A stretch of 64,000 nt of DNA from Bathymodiolus brooksi (lineage: Eukaryota; Mollusca; Bivalvia; Mytilida; Modiolidae). The position numbers and the translations under genes are program-made. The stretch covers positions 103,613,906-103,677,905 of the forward strand of contig OY804577.1 in assembly GCA_963680875.1 (NCBI GenBank), written 5' to 3'. The notes under the pieces are model-generated. The model saw only the letters and a program-made list of their open reading frames with translations. It had not been told where the DNA came from and made no database searches. Shown here in pieces: positions 41,853-52,412 of the stretch (positions within the stretch are counted from its first letter, which is position 1; every line of letters begins with the position of its first letter).

Positions 41853-42852
41853 TACAAGCAATATATATGAAAACTTTATTATATTAAGATATTAATGTAA
41901 AATGAGAATAAACAATGATCATGAGAATAAACAATGATCATGAGAATAAACAATGATAACGTCAAACTACAGTTGTTTTACAGCATGGTATATATTTCTA
42001 GCCTGTAATCGTGGGTATTTGACCCAACCAATCCAGGGGTCAAATAAACCTCAGTGTTTTTTAGTCACGGCCATAATAAAGCTTTTCTGGTACCCGATTC
42101 ATGTAGAGCGAACGGTAAGAAACGTAAACAACAAAATTGTAATACAATGTAGAGAACACTCTAGAAAATTATTAGAATATTATAACGCTTGTTTCTGCAC
42201 TTCAGTAAAAATTGCCAGTTGTTTTGGATTTTTTTTTACATTGCAGGATAAATACTACATGTATATGCATAAATTGTCAGTAAAAATAAAATTTACCTAT
42301 TCTTGTTATCAGTAAATTAAAACCCAAAACAAAATTGAGTAGTTTGACAAAAACACATACATGTTTCATGCACAGTTTATGTACATGATTGAAGAAAAGG
42401 CGGCAGTGCATGAATATTGTGTGCAAAATACACATGTTTTGAATGTGCTATATAAACAAAATGTATATAAAACATGTATTATATCAAATCACATTTTTAC
42501 TTGTGCATAACTGTTTACAACAGGCCTGTAGCCAGAATTTTTCAAGAAGGATTAAGGTGGCGATTGGAGGGCTCGATAAACTTGCGATGTGACATGGTCT
42601 TGCGGACTGGAGTCAAAATCTGAACTTTAATAGTCATAAGTAAATCAAAATTCTTATCTTAATAGTCATAATTTAACCAAATCTTCATTTTAATACTCAT
42701 AATTCTACCAAAATCTCGACTTTATTAGTTCTACTTGGTTTTCAAGAGCCCCTCATACCTGAAGGTGTGTAGAAATTGTTAAAACAACAGATAAAGCCTA
42801 CAATGACAACTGCTATGTTGTGGAGTTAGTATCAATAATATATTTTCTTGAC
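41853..42852. other. Intron sequence, AT-rich
   Basis: A three-copy tandem (agatgagaataaacaatgatc-like) sits at about 41900-41955. A short diverged repeat of the type aatagtcataa...aaaatct lies at about 42625-42735. The 120-codon frame at 41953-42315 has no start context or family resemblance and is not called. Confidence 0.5.
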
Positions 42853-42929
42853 TAACCTTCACTACAAAGTCATGAGATTCTGAATAGACCAGTTTTTGTG
42901 CTAGATATTCTGAAGTGTCTGAAAATTCT

Positions 42930-43155
42930 GAAAATTACTAAAAATTCTGAAAAGATTCTGAACATTACTGAAAATTCTGAACAGATTCTGAAAATTGCTG
43001 AAAATTCTGAACAGATTCTGAACATTACTGAAAATTCTGAACAGATTCTGAAAATTGCTGAAAATTCTGAACAGATTCTGAACATAACTGAAAATTCTGA
43101 ACATTGCTGAAAATTCTGAACATATTCTGAACATTACTGAAAATTCTGAACATTA
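42930..43155. repeat. 30-bp minisatellite, left
   Basis: Alternating 30-bp units of the type attctgaacagattctgaac and attactgaaa or attgctgaaa form a 60-bp dimer. They are open in several frames on both strands. The same minisatellite is found inverted at 45190-45305 and 47092-47345. Confidence 0.9.
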
Positions 43156-43417
43156 TCTTTCTTCTTAAATCAATATATTTTACTTCATTTTCATTAGATT
43201 TTAACTAAATATAGAATGTGATATTTCACTAATTAATTATTTGAAAAAAAATTAGAACAGCTATATTATTTCATTTCTCATTAAATTTGACATTTTCTTT
43301 ATTTCAATCTTTCTTCTTAAATCAAAATATTTTATTTCATTTTCGTTAGATTTTAACTAATAATACAAAGGGATCAGAGAAAGGATATTTTACTAATTAA
43401 TTTTTTTAAATTAAATT

Positions 43418-45305
43418 ACAACAACTATATTATTTCATTTCTTATTAAATTGGTCATTTTCTTTATTTCAAATTTTTCTTCTTAAATCAATATATTTTAC
43501 TTCATTTTCATTAGATTTTTACTAAATATAGCATGTGATATTTCACTAATTAATTATTTAAGAAAAATTAAATTACAGCAACTATATTATTTCATTTTTT
43601 ATTAAATTTGTCATTTTTATATCAATTTTTTTCTTCTTAATTCAATATATTTTACTTCATTTTTAAAAATTAATTAAAATCTTTGAAGTGGCCCCAACTT
43701 AAGTGCTAAAACAACAATCTACACTATAAGTATGTAAGAGCAAAACAATTTTTTTGACCTGTATATCAGAAAACAGTATGGTATCAATTGCCAATTGATA
43801 AACCTGTATCCAGTTTAAATATATTAGAGAGGTGTCATATCCCTGCATTGATTCTGCTGAAAATTCTGAACAGATTATGAACATTTTAACTAAATATATC
43901 ATGTAATATTTCACTGGATGCAGGTTTTATCAATTGGCAATTGATACCATACTGTTTTTATGATATACAGGTCAATAAAATTATTTTGCTCTCACTTACA
44001 TACTTACTTATAGTGAGTGTAGATTGTTGTTTTAGCACTTAAGTTGGGGCCACTTAAAGGTTTTTAATCAATTTTTAAAAATGAAGTAAAATATATTGAT
44101 TTAAGAAGAAAGATTGAAATAATGAAAATGTCAAATTTAATGAGAAATGAAATAATATATTTGTTGTAATTTAATTTTAAAATGTAATTAATATGTGAAA
44201 TATTACATGATATATTTAGTTAAAATGTTCATAATCTGTTCAGAATTTTCAGCAGAATACATGCAGGGATATGACACCTCTCTTAAAAATTTAATAAAAA
44301 ATATATTTTAACTGGATACAGGTTTATCAATTGGCAATTGATACCATACTGTTTTATGATATACAGGTCAAAAAAATTGTTTTGCTCTCACTTACATACT
44401 TATAGTGTAGATTCAGAGGAGGTACGACACGTTGGTGTCATGTGCAAACATTTACATGTTGCTCAACCGGAAGTCGGCATCAATATATCGTTATCTGATG
44501 AGGGTGACATTATCGAATTTTCAGTGTTTTACTAAGCCGGTTACTGTGCTCATGGATGATTAATGGTGAGTCCCTCTCGGTAAATTATTGATCGATATCT
44601 ATATATGAATGGAATTAACAGAAGAATATTTGGTGTAGATTTTTGTTTTAGCACTTAAGTTGGGGCCACTTCAAAGTTTTTAATTTATTTTTAAAAATGA
44701 AGTAAAATATATTGAATTAAGAAGAAAAAAATTGATATAAAAATTACAAATTTAATAAAAAAAATGAAATAATATAGTTGCTGTAATTTAATTTTTCTTA
44801 AATAATTAATTAGTGAAATATCACATGCTATATTTAGTAAAAATCTAATGAAAATGAAGTAAAATAATATTGATTTAAGAAGAAAATTTTGAAATAAAGA
44901 AAATAACCAATTTAATAAGAAATGAAATAATATAGTTGTTGTAATTTAATTTAAAAAAATTAATTAGTAAAATATCCTTTCTCTGATCCCTTTCTATAAT
45001 TAGCTAAGATCTAACGAAAATGAAATAAAATACATTGATTTAAGAAGAAAGATTGAAATAAAGAAAATGTCAAATTTAATGAGAAATGAAATAAAATAGC
45101 TGTTCTAATTTTTTTTTAGATAATTAATTAGTGAAATATCACATTCTATATTTAGATAAAATCTAATGAAAATGAAGTAAAATATATTGATTTAAGAAGA
45201 AAGATAATGTTCAGAATCTGTTCAGAATTTTCAGCAATGTTCAGAATCTGTTCAGAATTTTCAGTAATGTTCAGAATCTGTTCAGAATTTTCAGCAATTT
45301 TCAGA
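43418..45305. repeat. 1,888-bp tandem duplication, first copy
   Basis: Position 43418 (acaacaactatatt) matches 45306 and the match continues with a constant offset of 1,888 (checked at 43451, 43681 and in the core) apart from single-base indels. The duplicate follows immediately, so the breakpoints are exact. Confidence 0.9.
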
Positions 45306-47193
45306 ACAACAACTATATTATTTCATTTCTTATTAAATTGGTCATTTTCTTTATTTCAAATTTTTCTTCTTAAATCAATATATTTTACTTCATTTTCATT
45401 AGATTTTTACTAAATATAGCATGTGATATTTCACTAATTAATTATTTAAGAAAAATTAAATTACAGCAACTATATTATTTCATTTTTTATTAAATTTGTC
45501 ATTTTTATATCAATTTTTTTCTTCTTAATTCAATATATTTTACTTCATTTTTAAAAATTAATTAAAATCTTTGAAGTGGCCCCAACTTAAGTGCTAAAAC
45601 AACAATCTACACTATAAGTATGTAAGAGCAAAACAATTTTTTTGACCTGTATATCAGAAAACAGTATGGTATCAATTGCCAATTGATAAACCTGTATCCA
45701 GTTTAAATATATTAGAGAGGTGTCATATCCCTGCATTGATTCTGCTGAAAATTCTGAACAGATTATGAACATTTTAACTAAATATATCATGTAATATTCA
45801 CTGGATGCAGGTTTTATCAATTGGCAATTGATACCATACTGTTTTTATGATATACAGGTCAATAAAATTATTTTGCTCTCACTTACATACTTACTTATAG
45901 TGAGTGTAGATTGTTGTTTTAGCACTTAAGTTGGGGCCACTTAAAGGTTTTTAATCTATTTTTAAAAATGAAGTAAAATATATTGATTTAAGAAGAAAGA
46001 TTGAAATAATGAAAATGTCAAATTTAATGAGAAATGAAATAATATATTTGTTGTAATTTAATTTTAAAATGTAATTAATATGTGAAATATTACATGATAT
46101 ATTTAGTTAAAATGTTCATAATCTGTTCAGAATTTTCAGCAGAATACATGCAGGGATATGACACCTCTCTTAAAAATTTAATAAAAAATATATTTTAACT
46201 GGATACAGGTTTATCAATTGGCAATTGATACCATACTGTTTTATGATATACAGGTCAAAAAAATTGTTTTGCTCTCACTTACATACTTATAGTGTAGATT
46301 CAGAGGAGGTACGACACGTTGGTGTCATGTGCAAACATTTACATGTTGCTCAACCGGAAGTCGGCATCAATATATCGTTATCTGATGAGGGTGACATTAT
46401 CGAATTTTCAGTGTTTTACTAAGCCGGTTACTGTGCTCATGGATGATTAATGGTGAGTCCCTCTCGGTAAATTATTGATCGATATCTATATATGAATGGA
46501 ATTAACAGAAGAATATTTGGTGTAGATTTTTGTTTTAGCACTTAAGTTGGGGCCACTTCAAAGTTTTTAATTAATTTTTAAAAATGAAGTAAAATATATT
46601 GAATTAAGAAGAAAAAAATTGATATAAAAATTACAAATTTAATAAAAAAAATGAAATAATATAGTTGCTGTAATTTAATTTTTCTTAAATAATTAATTAG
46701 TGAAATATCACATGCTATATTTAGTAAAAATCTAATGAAAATGAAGTAAAATAATATTGATTTAAGAAGAAAATTTTTGAAATAAAGAAAATAACCAATT
46801 TAATAAGAAATGAAATAATATAGTTGTTGTAATTTAATTTAAAAAAATTAATTAGTAAAATATCCTTTCTCTGATCCCTTTCTATAATTAGCTAAGATCT
46901 AACGAAAATGAAATAAAATACATTGATTTAAGAAGAAAGATTGAAATAAAGAAAATGTCAAATTTAATGAGAAATGAAATAAAATAGCTGTTCTAATTTT
47001 TTTTTAGATAATTAATTAGTGAAATATCACATTCTATATTTAGATAAAATCTAATGAAAATGAAGTAAAATATATTGATTTAAGAAGAAAGATAATGTTC
47101 AGAATCTGTTCAGAATTTTCAGCAATGTTCAGAATCTGTTCAGAATTTTCAGTAATGTTCAGAATCTGTTCAGAATTTTCAGCAATTTTCAGA
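45306..47193. repeat. 1,888-bp tandem duplication, second copy
   Basis: Near-identical to 43418-45305, with a one-base loss near 45795 and a one-base gain near 46773. The near identity indicates a recent event. Confidence 0.9.
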
Positions 47194-47345
47194 ATTTTCA
47201 GAATCTGTTCAGAATTTTCAGCAATGTTCAGAATCTGTTCAGAATTTTCAGTAGTGTTCAGAATTTTCAGAATTTTCAGAATCTGTTCAGAATTTTCAGT
47301 AATGTTCAGAATTTTTAGTAATTTTCAGACACTTTTCAGAATATC
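47092..47345. repeat. 30-bp minisatellite, right (inverted)
   Basis: Units such as gttcagaatctgttcagaat and tttcagcaat are the reverse complement of the left minisatellite, ending in agtaattttcagacact before the outer end of the palindrome. Confidence 0.9.
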
Positions 47346-47512
47346 TAGCACAAAAACTGGTCTATTCAGAATCTCTTGACTTTGTAGTACTTGCAATCCA
47401 CTCGTAGGATTTCTTTGTGAATGTTGTAATTCTGTGTTGATTGTGGAACGTAGATCATGTCTTCCAGTGTGATGTTGATCTTGTTGTATTCCTTGATTAT
47501 TAGAAGTATTAC

Positions 47513-48044
47513 CTGTAGCAGGAAAGCGATCTCGACCAGTGCCCTGTATTGGTGTGGAGACATATTTTATCAAATTTCGTAACTTATTCCATTCCTCCCT
47601 TTCATCTCTCCAATTGGCACTAAATGACATACATAACATAGTACAGAGTTCTTCAGGAATTTGGTGGTCATCTATGTCAACGTATACTGCAATAAATCTG
47701 TTCGACTTTGAATTTTGTAAAAGTTTAAAAAATGCTGCTTGGGATTTATACCTCCCCCAACAGTCATCAACAAATCCTTTCGTGACTATTACAATTGTAA
47801 AGCTAGATTTCTTGACAGCAGTAAAGAATTCGGCAAAAATATTACCACCTGGTAAGGCGTCGCGGTCATGGTAATATGTTTTGTCATATCTCCAATCTCT
47901 CATTAATTCAACAATAAATTTAACTACTGCCAAAGACGTTACCCAATCTGGATTTGTGTTACGCTTATTCTTAAGTTCTGGTCGATTATAAATCAAATTG
48001 GCATGGTACTCAAAGCCTCTTTCCAACTCCCAACCGTCTGCCAT
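47513..48044 (-). CDS. TIR-domain protein, first coding exon
   Basis: ATG at 48042-48044 begins a frame with a complete TIR domain in about residues 11-165. Box 1-like FEYHANLIYN is at 11-20, then NPDWV at 31-35. Box 2 RDALPGG is at 61-67, then SSFTIVIVTKGFVDDCW to residue 96. A box 3-like region is SANWRDEREEWNKLRN. The residue four after Trp96, where NAD-cleaving TIRs such as SARM1 have the catalytic Glu, is Lys100, so an adaptor or scaffold role in innate immune signalling is more likely than an enzyme. The strong donor ctacag/gtaata ends the exon at 47513 with one nucleotide over, matching the microexon. The frame stays open about 63 codons further, into the palindrome, so a longer isoform is possible. 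An acceptor-like atatacag lies about 25 nt upstream of the ATG. Confidence 0.85.
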
Positions 48045-48448
48045 ATTCTGTCAAACAAGTACTTCCTGTATATTCACAATTAACTATATCATGAGATCTC
48101 TATCATTTCTATCGGATGTAAAATAACTGTCATAGGACTTCAGTGTTTTGACATGAATGCGTTCACACTCAAACTCTTTCTGTAATGAAATACATTTATT
48201 TGTATAATATGTACATGTATATAAATACCCTAGTCACAAAATATAATGTATGACATGTAGCTTTTTGCAAAGCTGGAATACCTGAGGATTTATCAACATA
48301 CCAGGATCTATGTTGTCTTTTTTTGCAATATTTCAGTATACACATGTAGTCCATTAGGAGAAGAACAAAGACATATGAATATGAAGGTTCATATAATTGC
48401 AAAAGCCAATAGCCAAGGCAATATAAACAAAAATGTGTGCATCACAAA
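48045..48448. other. Region upstream of the TIR gene
   Basis: This should hold the 5' UTR, a 5' UTR intron or the promoter. No clear TATA or initiator stands out, and no other gene is seen. Confidence 0.4.
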
Positions 48449-49429
48449 ATATGCCCGTCTATATAAATTATCAAACGGTATAATGGTAATGACCCCAAAA
48501 TAAATAGGGTTCTTCCTCTTCCACAGGGGAATCATGTGGCCAAGCTTGGTAAAGTTCCAATATACAGAACTAAAGTTATCGTGCGGAAACGATCCTGTTG
48601 TCAAAAATTCTTTTTATAGTAACGGTGACCTTGACCTTTGACCCCAAAATAAATAGGGTTCTTCCCCTTCCACAGGGGAATCATGTGGCAAAGTTTGTTA
48701 AAGATCCAATATACAGAACTAAAGTTATCGTGCGGAAACGACCCTGTTGTCAAAAATTCTATTTATAGTAATGGTGACCTTGACCTTTGACCTGAAAATA
48801 AATAGGGTTCTTCCCTTGCACAGGGGAATCATGTGGCCAAGTTTGTAAAAGATTCAATATACAGAACTAAAGTTATCGTGCGGAAACGACCCTGTTGTCA
48901 AAAATTATATTTATAGTAATGGTGACCTTGACTTTTGAACTAATGACCCCAAAATAAATAGGGTTCTTCCCCTTCCACAGGGGAATCATGTGGCCAAGTT
49001 TGTTAAAGATCCAATATACAGAACTAAAGTTATCGTGCAGAAACCACTCTGTTGTCAAAAATCATATTTATAGTAACAGTGACCTTGACCTTTGACCTCA
49101 ATGACCCCAAAATAAATAGAGTTCTTTCCCTTCCACAGGGGAATCATGTGGCCACGTTTGTTAAAGATCCAATATACAGAACTAAAGTTATCGTGTGGAA
49201 ACGACCCTGTTGTCAAAAATTCTATTTATAGTAATGGTGACCTTGACCTTTGACCTAATGACCCTAAGATAAATAGGGTTCTTACCCTTCCACAGGGGAA
49301 TCATGTGGCCAAGTTTGGTAAAGATTCGATATACAGAACTAAAGTTATTGTGCAGAAACCTGTGTGGACGCCCGCCCACCGCCCGCCATACCCAATCATA
49401 TAATACGGCCCGTCTCGAGACGGGCATAT
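48449..49429. mobile_element. Dispersed element of about 160-bp tandem units with 12-bp inverted ends
   Basis: About five units share caaaataaatagggttcttc, ccacaggggaatcatgtgg, atatacagaactaaagttat and gaccttgacctttgacc. The outer ends are a perfect inverted 12-mer, atatgcccgtct (48449) and agacgggcatat (to 49429). Open frames within it are repeat artefacts. It is non-autonomous; the class is unknown. Confidence 0.75.
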
Positions 49430-50454
49430 AAAAAGGAGATTTATACAAGAACCAAATGAAAGTGGATATCCATAAGTAAAGAAAGGTCCTCTTTCATTTC
49501 ATTCATACATCTTGGTATTGTCATCTCCGTGAACCAATATTCTATTACACTTTTTATCATGGATGCTGGTTTTTGGTTTATGGATGTTCAACACCACTTT
49601 CAACAATTTTTTTTTATTAAAATCATGACACAGAGTTTTATTTATGGGGTAAATTTAAGTACACTGAGAAAACCAAATCAATGGGCATAACTCCAGAATG
49701 AGAAACACTTGAATAGCCGAAATAGAACTGGGTCTGTCTTTAATGGTGCCTGACCTTGTGTATCAATTTCAAATGATTTGCTGATGGGGAACTTAAATTA
49801 TTGAATGGAAATCTGAGCAATTAGAATTTTGCAGTAAATCAAGGAGCATAACTCCAGAACAGAAAAATGGTAAAGTCTTAAATCAAACTTGGCCTGTCTT
49901 TTATGGTATAGTCTGTTTGGTGACTCTGAAAATAGGGAAAACAATTCCTAAAAAATCAACGGGTTATCAGATTTATTTTTTAATTATATTTATATTAAGG
50001 ACTGATTAATACATATTATAGGTGAATTTTTCAAAAAAATTCATTAAAGAATAAAAAAGTTTGCCATAGGACTTAATTGTAAAATTCTGTCATTTTGTCA
50101 TGTAACAAACATGGGAGTAAGTACTACTGAAATGAACAGCAACATGTGGTCAGTATTGACAAACAGCAAGTCAGCTGATTTCATCATTAGCATGTTATAT
50201 CAGATGTTGACATACTGACCATACCAAATATGGACAATATTCAAATTAGATTCACACCTGTTCAGGTAAAAATCAATATTGATGATACATTATTACATAA
50301 CTGATTGTGGAGCATTTAAAATACATGCAAACTACCCATCCCTTTATGTGTATAGAGGTTAATAAAAGATAACAAAATTACCTGAAAATGTTGTATATTC
50401 TGACCAGTACATATCAGTAGTTTCAACCTACACTGTCATGATTTGATTTTGATA
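49430..50454. other. Noncoding, degenerate repeats
   Basis: A SINE body fragment (ggatgttcaacaccactttc) lies at about 49583-49660. Diverged units with gggcataactccagaa and tcaaatgatttgctgatgggg run from about 49680 to 49950. The rest is AT-rich intergenic sequence. Confidence 0.55.
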
Positions 50455-50664
50455 TTTGATTTTTGGTGTTTTAACGCCACTTTCAACAATATTTCAGCTA
50501 TATCATGGCGACCAGTTTTAGTGGTGGAGGAAGCCGGAGTACCCGGAGAGAACCACCGACCATGGGCAAGCAACTGGTAAACTTTATCACTTGTGGTTGC
50601 GAGTCGAGTGCACCCTTTTTGTAATTTACAAATTTAAAAAACCATTGAGCCACCCGGGCCCCCC
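50455..50664 (-). mobile_element. SINE with a different tRNA-like head
   Basis: The body is shared with 27205-27460 and 41575-41852 (ttaacgccactttcaac, agaaccaccgac, aactttatcac). The end differs: on the minus strand it starts ggggcccgggtggctcaatg, with an A-box-like tggctcaatgg. Confidence 0.75.
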
Positions 50665-51526
50665 ACTGTCATGAAAAAAATGTTTATCCAATTTGCCTAT
50701 AAGAAATTAACGTTGTATATGAATTGTTTAATTTTTGGAAGAAAACAAGTATCAAATAAGAATATTATTTAATTTATATATTTATATAAATTATACTTTC
50801 ACGAAATTAGCATTTATTTTATTTTGGTATCATTTTTTAAGTGTTAATTTAAAATTTGTTATACATCAGCATGAGTGAATAACAAGGGACATCTCCATAT
50901 AAGGGTCTCATGTGACCAGCAGTTATTAATTGTTTACAAACAAATATCATATGATCAAATTGTTTATCAATTATTCAAAACATCTTGAATCTTTAACCTA
51001 ATATGACATTCCCATGTGACTGAAATTAGCATAACAACAGACAGGAAAGAACAGGTAATGCTGTTCATTATAATGGTAGCCTCCTTTACTTACAATCTGA
51101 TAAAATTAGTATTGGGCCCTATGGAGATTTTTTTTATTATTTGAATTATTTCTTTGACAATTTTTTCTCAGATATGTATTACATAATGTGTGCCTAAAAT
51201 GTTAAAAAGAGCAATAGAAAGCAAATCCCTGATTTTTAAATAATTGTTTTCCCTATTTTCAGAGTCGCCAAACAGACTATACCCAAACTTGTGTTTCAAT
51301 TTTAAATGATTAGCTTAAGGGGAACTTAAATTATGGAACAGAAACTTGAGAAATTTTTATTTTTCAGTAAATCAAGGGGCATTAAAAAAACAGAAAAAGT
51401 TGTGAGAAGTATGAATTCAAACGTGGCTTTCCTTTTATTGTTCGGACCTTGTTTATGAATGTCAAATATGAATGTCAAATGATTTGCTCAAGCATTAAAG
51501 CAGAAACCAAATTTTGTATTTTTCAA
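50665..51526. other. Noncoding, AT-rich
   Basis: Degenerate dispersed-repeat words (aaatcaaggggcatt, aatgatttgctcaag) appear at about 51250-51520. No exon recognised. Confidence 0.5.
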
Positions 51527-51838
51527 CAAATCCTACACTTCTAAGGGAATGACCATTTAACTTGAAGGGGGGGGCTATGTTTTTTTTCTAAAAAAAATAT
51601 TCTGATTCCCAATGTTGTTGAAAAAATATTCTGATTTTGGTGGAGGAAAAAAAAAACAATCTGATTCAGAGTTTTTGTCATATAACCTAATGTTAAATTC
51701 TGGAAAAAAAAATTGCGCTATGCGCGACTAAAAAAAAAAATATTCTAACTCTTGTGTTGTCCAAAAAAACCATTCTGAACGAAACAAAAAAACCATAACC
51801 CCCCCTTCAAGTTAAATGGTCAGTCCCTAAATAACCAA
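51527..51838. repeat. Lone 47-bp-satellite monomer split by a MITE
   Basis: Joining the flanks of the MITE at 51545-51827 gives 22 bases identical to the satellite consensus, from tcctacactt through ataaccaa. It lies more than 10 kb from the array. Confidence 0.75.
51545..51827. mobile_element. PIF/Harbinger-like MITE
   Basis: Inverted ends of about 35 bp start GGGAATGACCATTTAACTTG (right end GGGACTGACC...). The element is flanked by TAA at 51542-51544 and 51828-51830. A TWA target site with a GGG start fits PIF/Harbinger. The 283-bp element is noncoding. Confidence 0.75.
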
Positions 51839-52412
51839 TCTCTCACATTGTTTTAGGCCTACATGTTTAAGGTGCATCCACAAGCTCTAGACTCTATTTC
51901 AATAAAAATTCCATACAGTCAATGGTAAAAAATTGTCGATGTGTAATGAAAAAGAGAAAATCGACTAAAATGTAAACAATGTCGGTTCAAAAGCTCATTG
52001 CGAGATTATGGTGTCAAATCACTAATTCACCAATCAGAGCTTAGAGTTCCTTTCACTTTGTACATTTAATATTGTAAAAACTACTGAATGGAATGGAATA
52101 ATTAAAACTGATAATTGAAGTTAAATATATAGGGATTATTTTGAGCCCAAATTTGATGGACTTAGTTGTATTATAATACCTCTATGGATGATTTGATGCA
52201 TGACCTATAAATACTGAATTTTTGGGGGATGACCGAGCTATTTTTAGAGTAGGTGTTTTCCGTAGCCTGGCATTTCACTGCAAGATTTTAAACATGCCCT
52301 GATATTTTGACAGAAGGTAGAGGAATCATGTACGTTTCAGAAAATATATGGTCTTGGAAAGGTTAAACTTAAGATAAAATGGCCAGGTAGGCTTGAAAAA
52401 ACACAAATTTAG
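51839..52412. other. Noncoding stretch before the transposase remnant
   Basis: AT-rich. No terminal inverted repeat for the MULE-like remnant could be found by eye. Confidence 0.4.

Larger units (their letters stand above)
42853..47395. repeat. Large palindromic repeat region
   Basis: The outer ends are inverted copies: actacaaagtcatgagattc at about 42856 and its near reverse complement ending at about 47393. Inside, AT-rich arms (for example gccccaacttaagtgctaaa at 43691 and its inverted copies near 44030, 44650, 45930 and 46540) pair at several nested centres. The right end reaches within 120 bp of the TIR exon's donor. It may be a foldback transposon that grew by duplication, or a pure genomic palindrome. 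No transposase is present. Confidence 0.85.

Noticed and set aside
41953..42315. 120-codon open frame
   Set aside because: Not started by a credible ATG, no motif, AT-rich intron with repeats; likely chance.
45207..45413. FRICSEFS-type repeat proteins
   Set aside because: Product of the 30-bp minisatellite, open in several frames on both strands; no gene context.
47325..47512. Continuation of the TIR frame as part of the main protein
   Set aside because: A strong donor at 47513 matches the phase of the next exon, and the extension runs into the palindrome; kept only as a possible isoform.
48389..49448. Open frames in the 160-bp tandem element
   Set aside because: Each unit yields the same short frame (LGHMIPLWKGKNPIYF-like), i.e. 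a repeat artefact.
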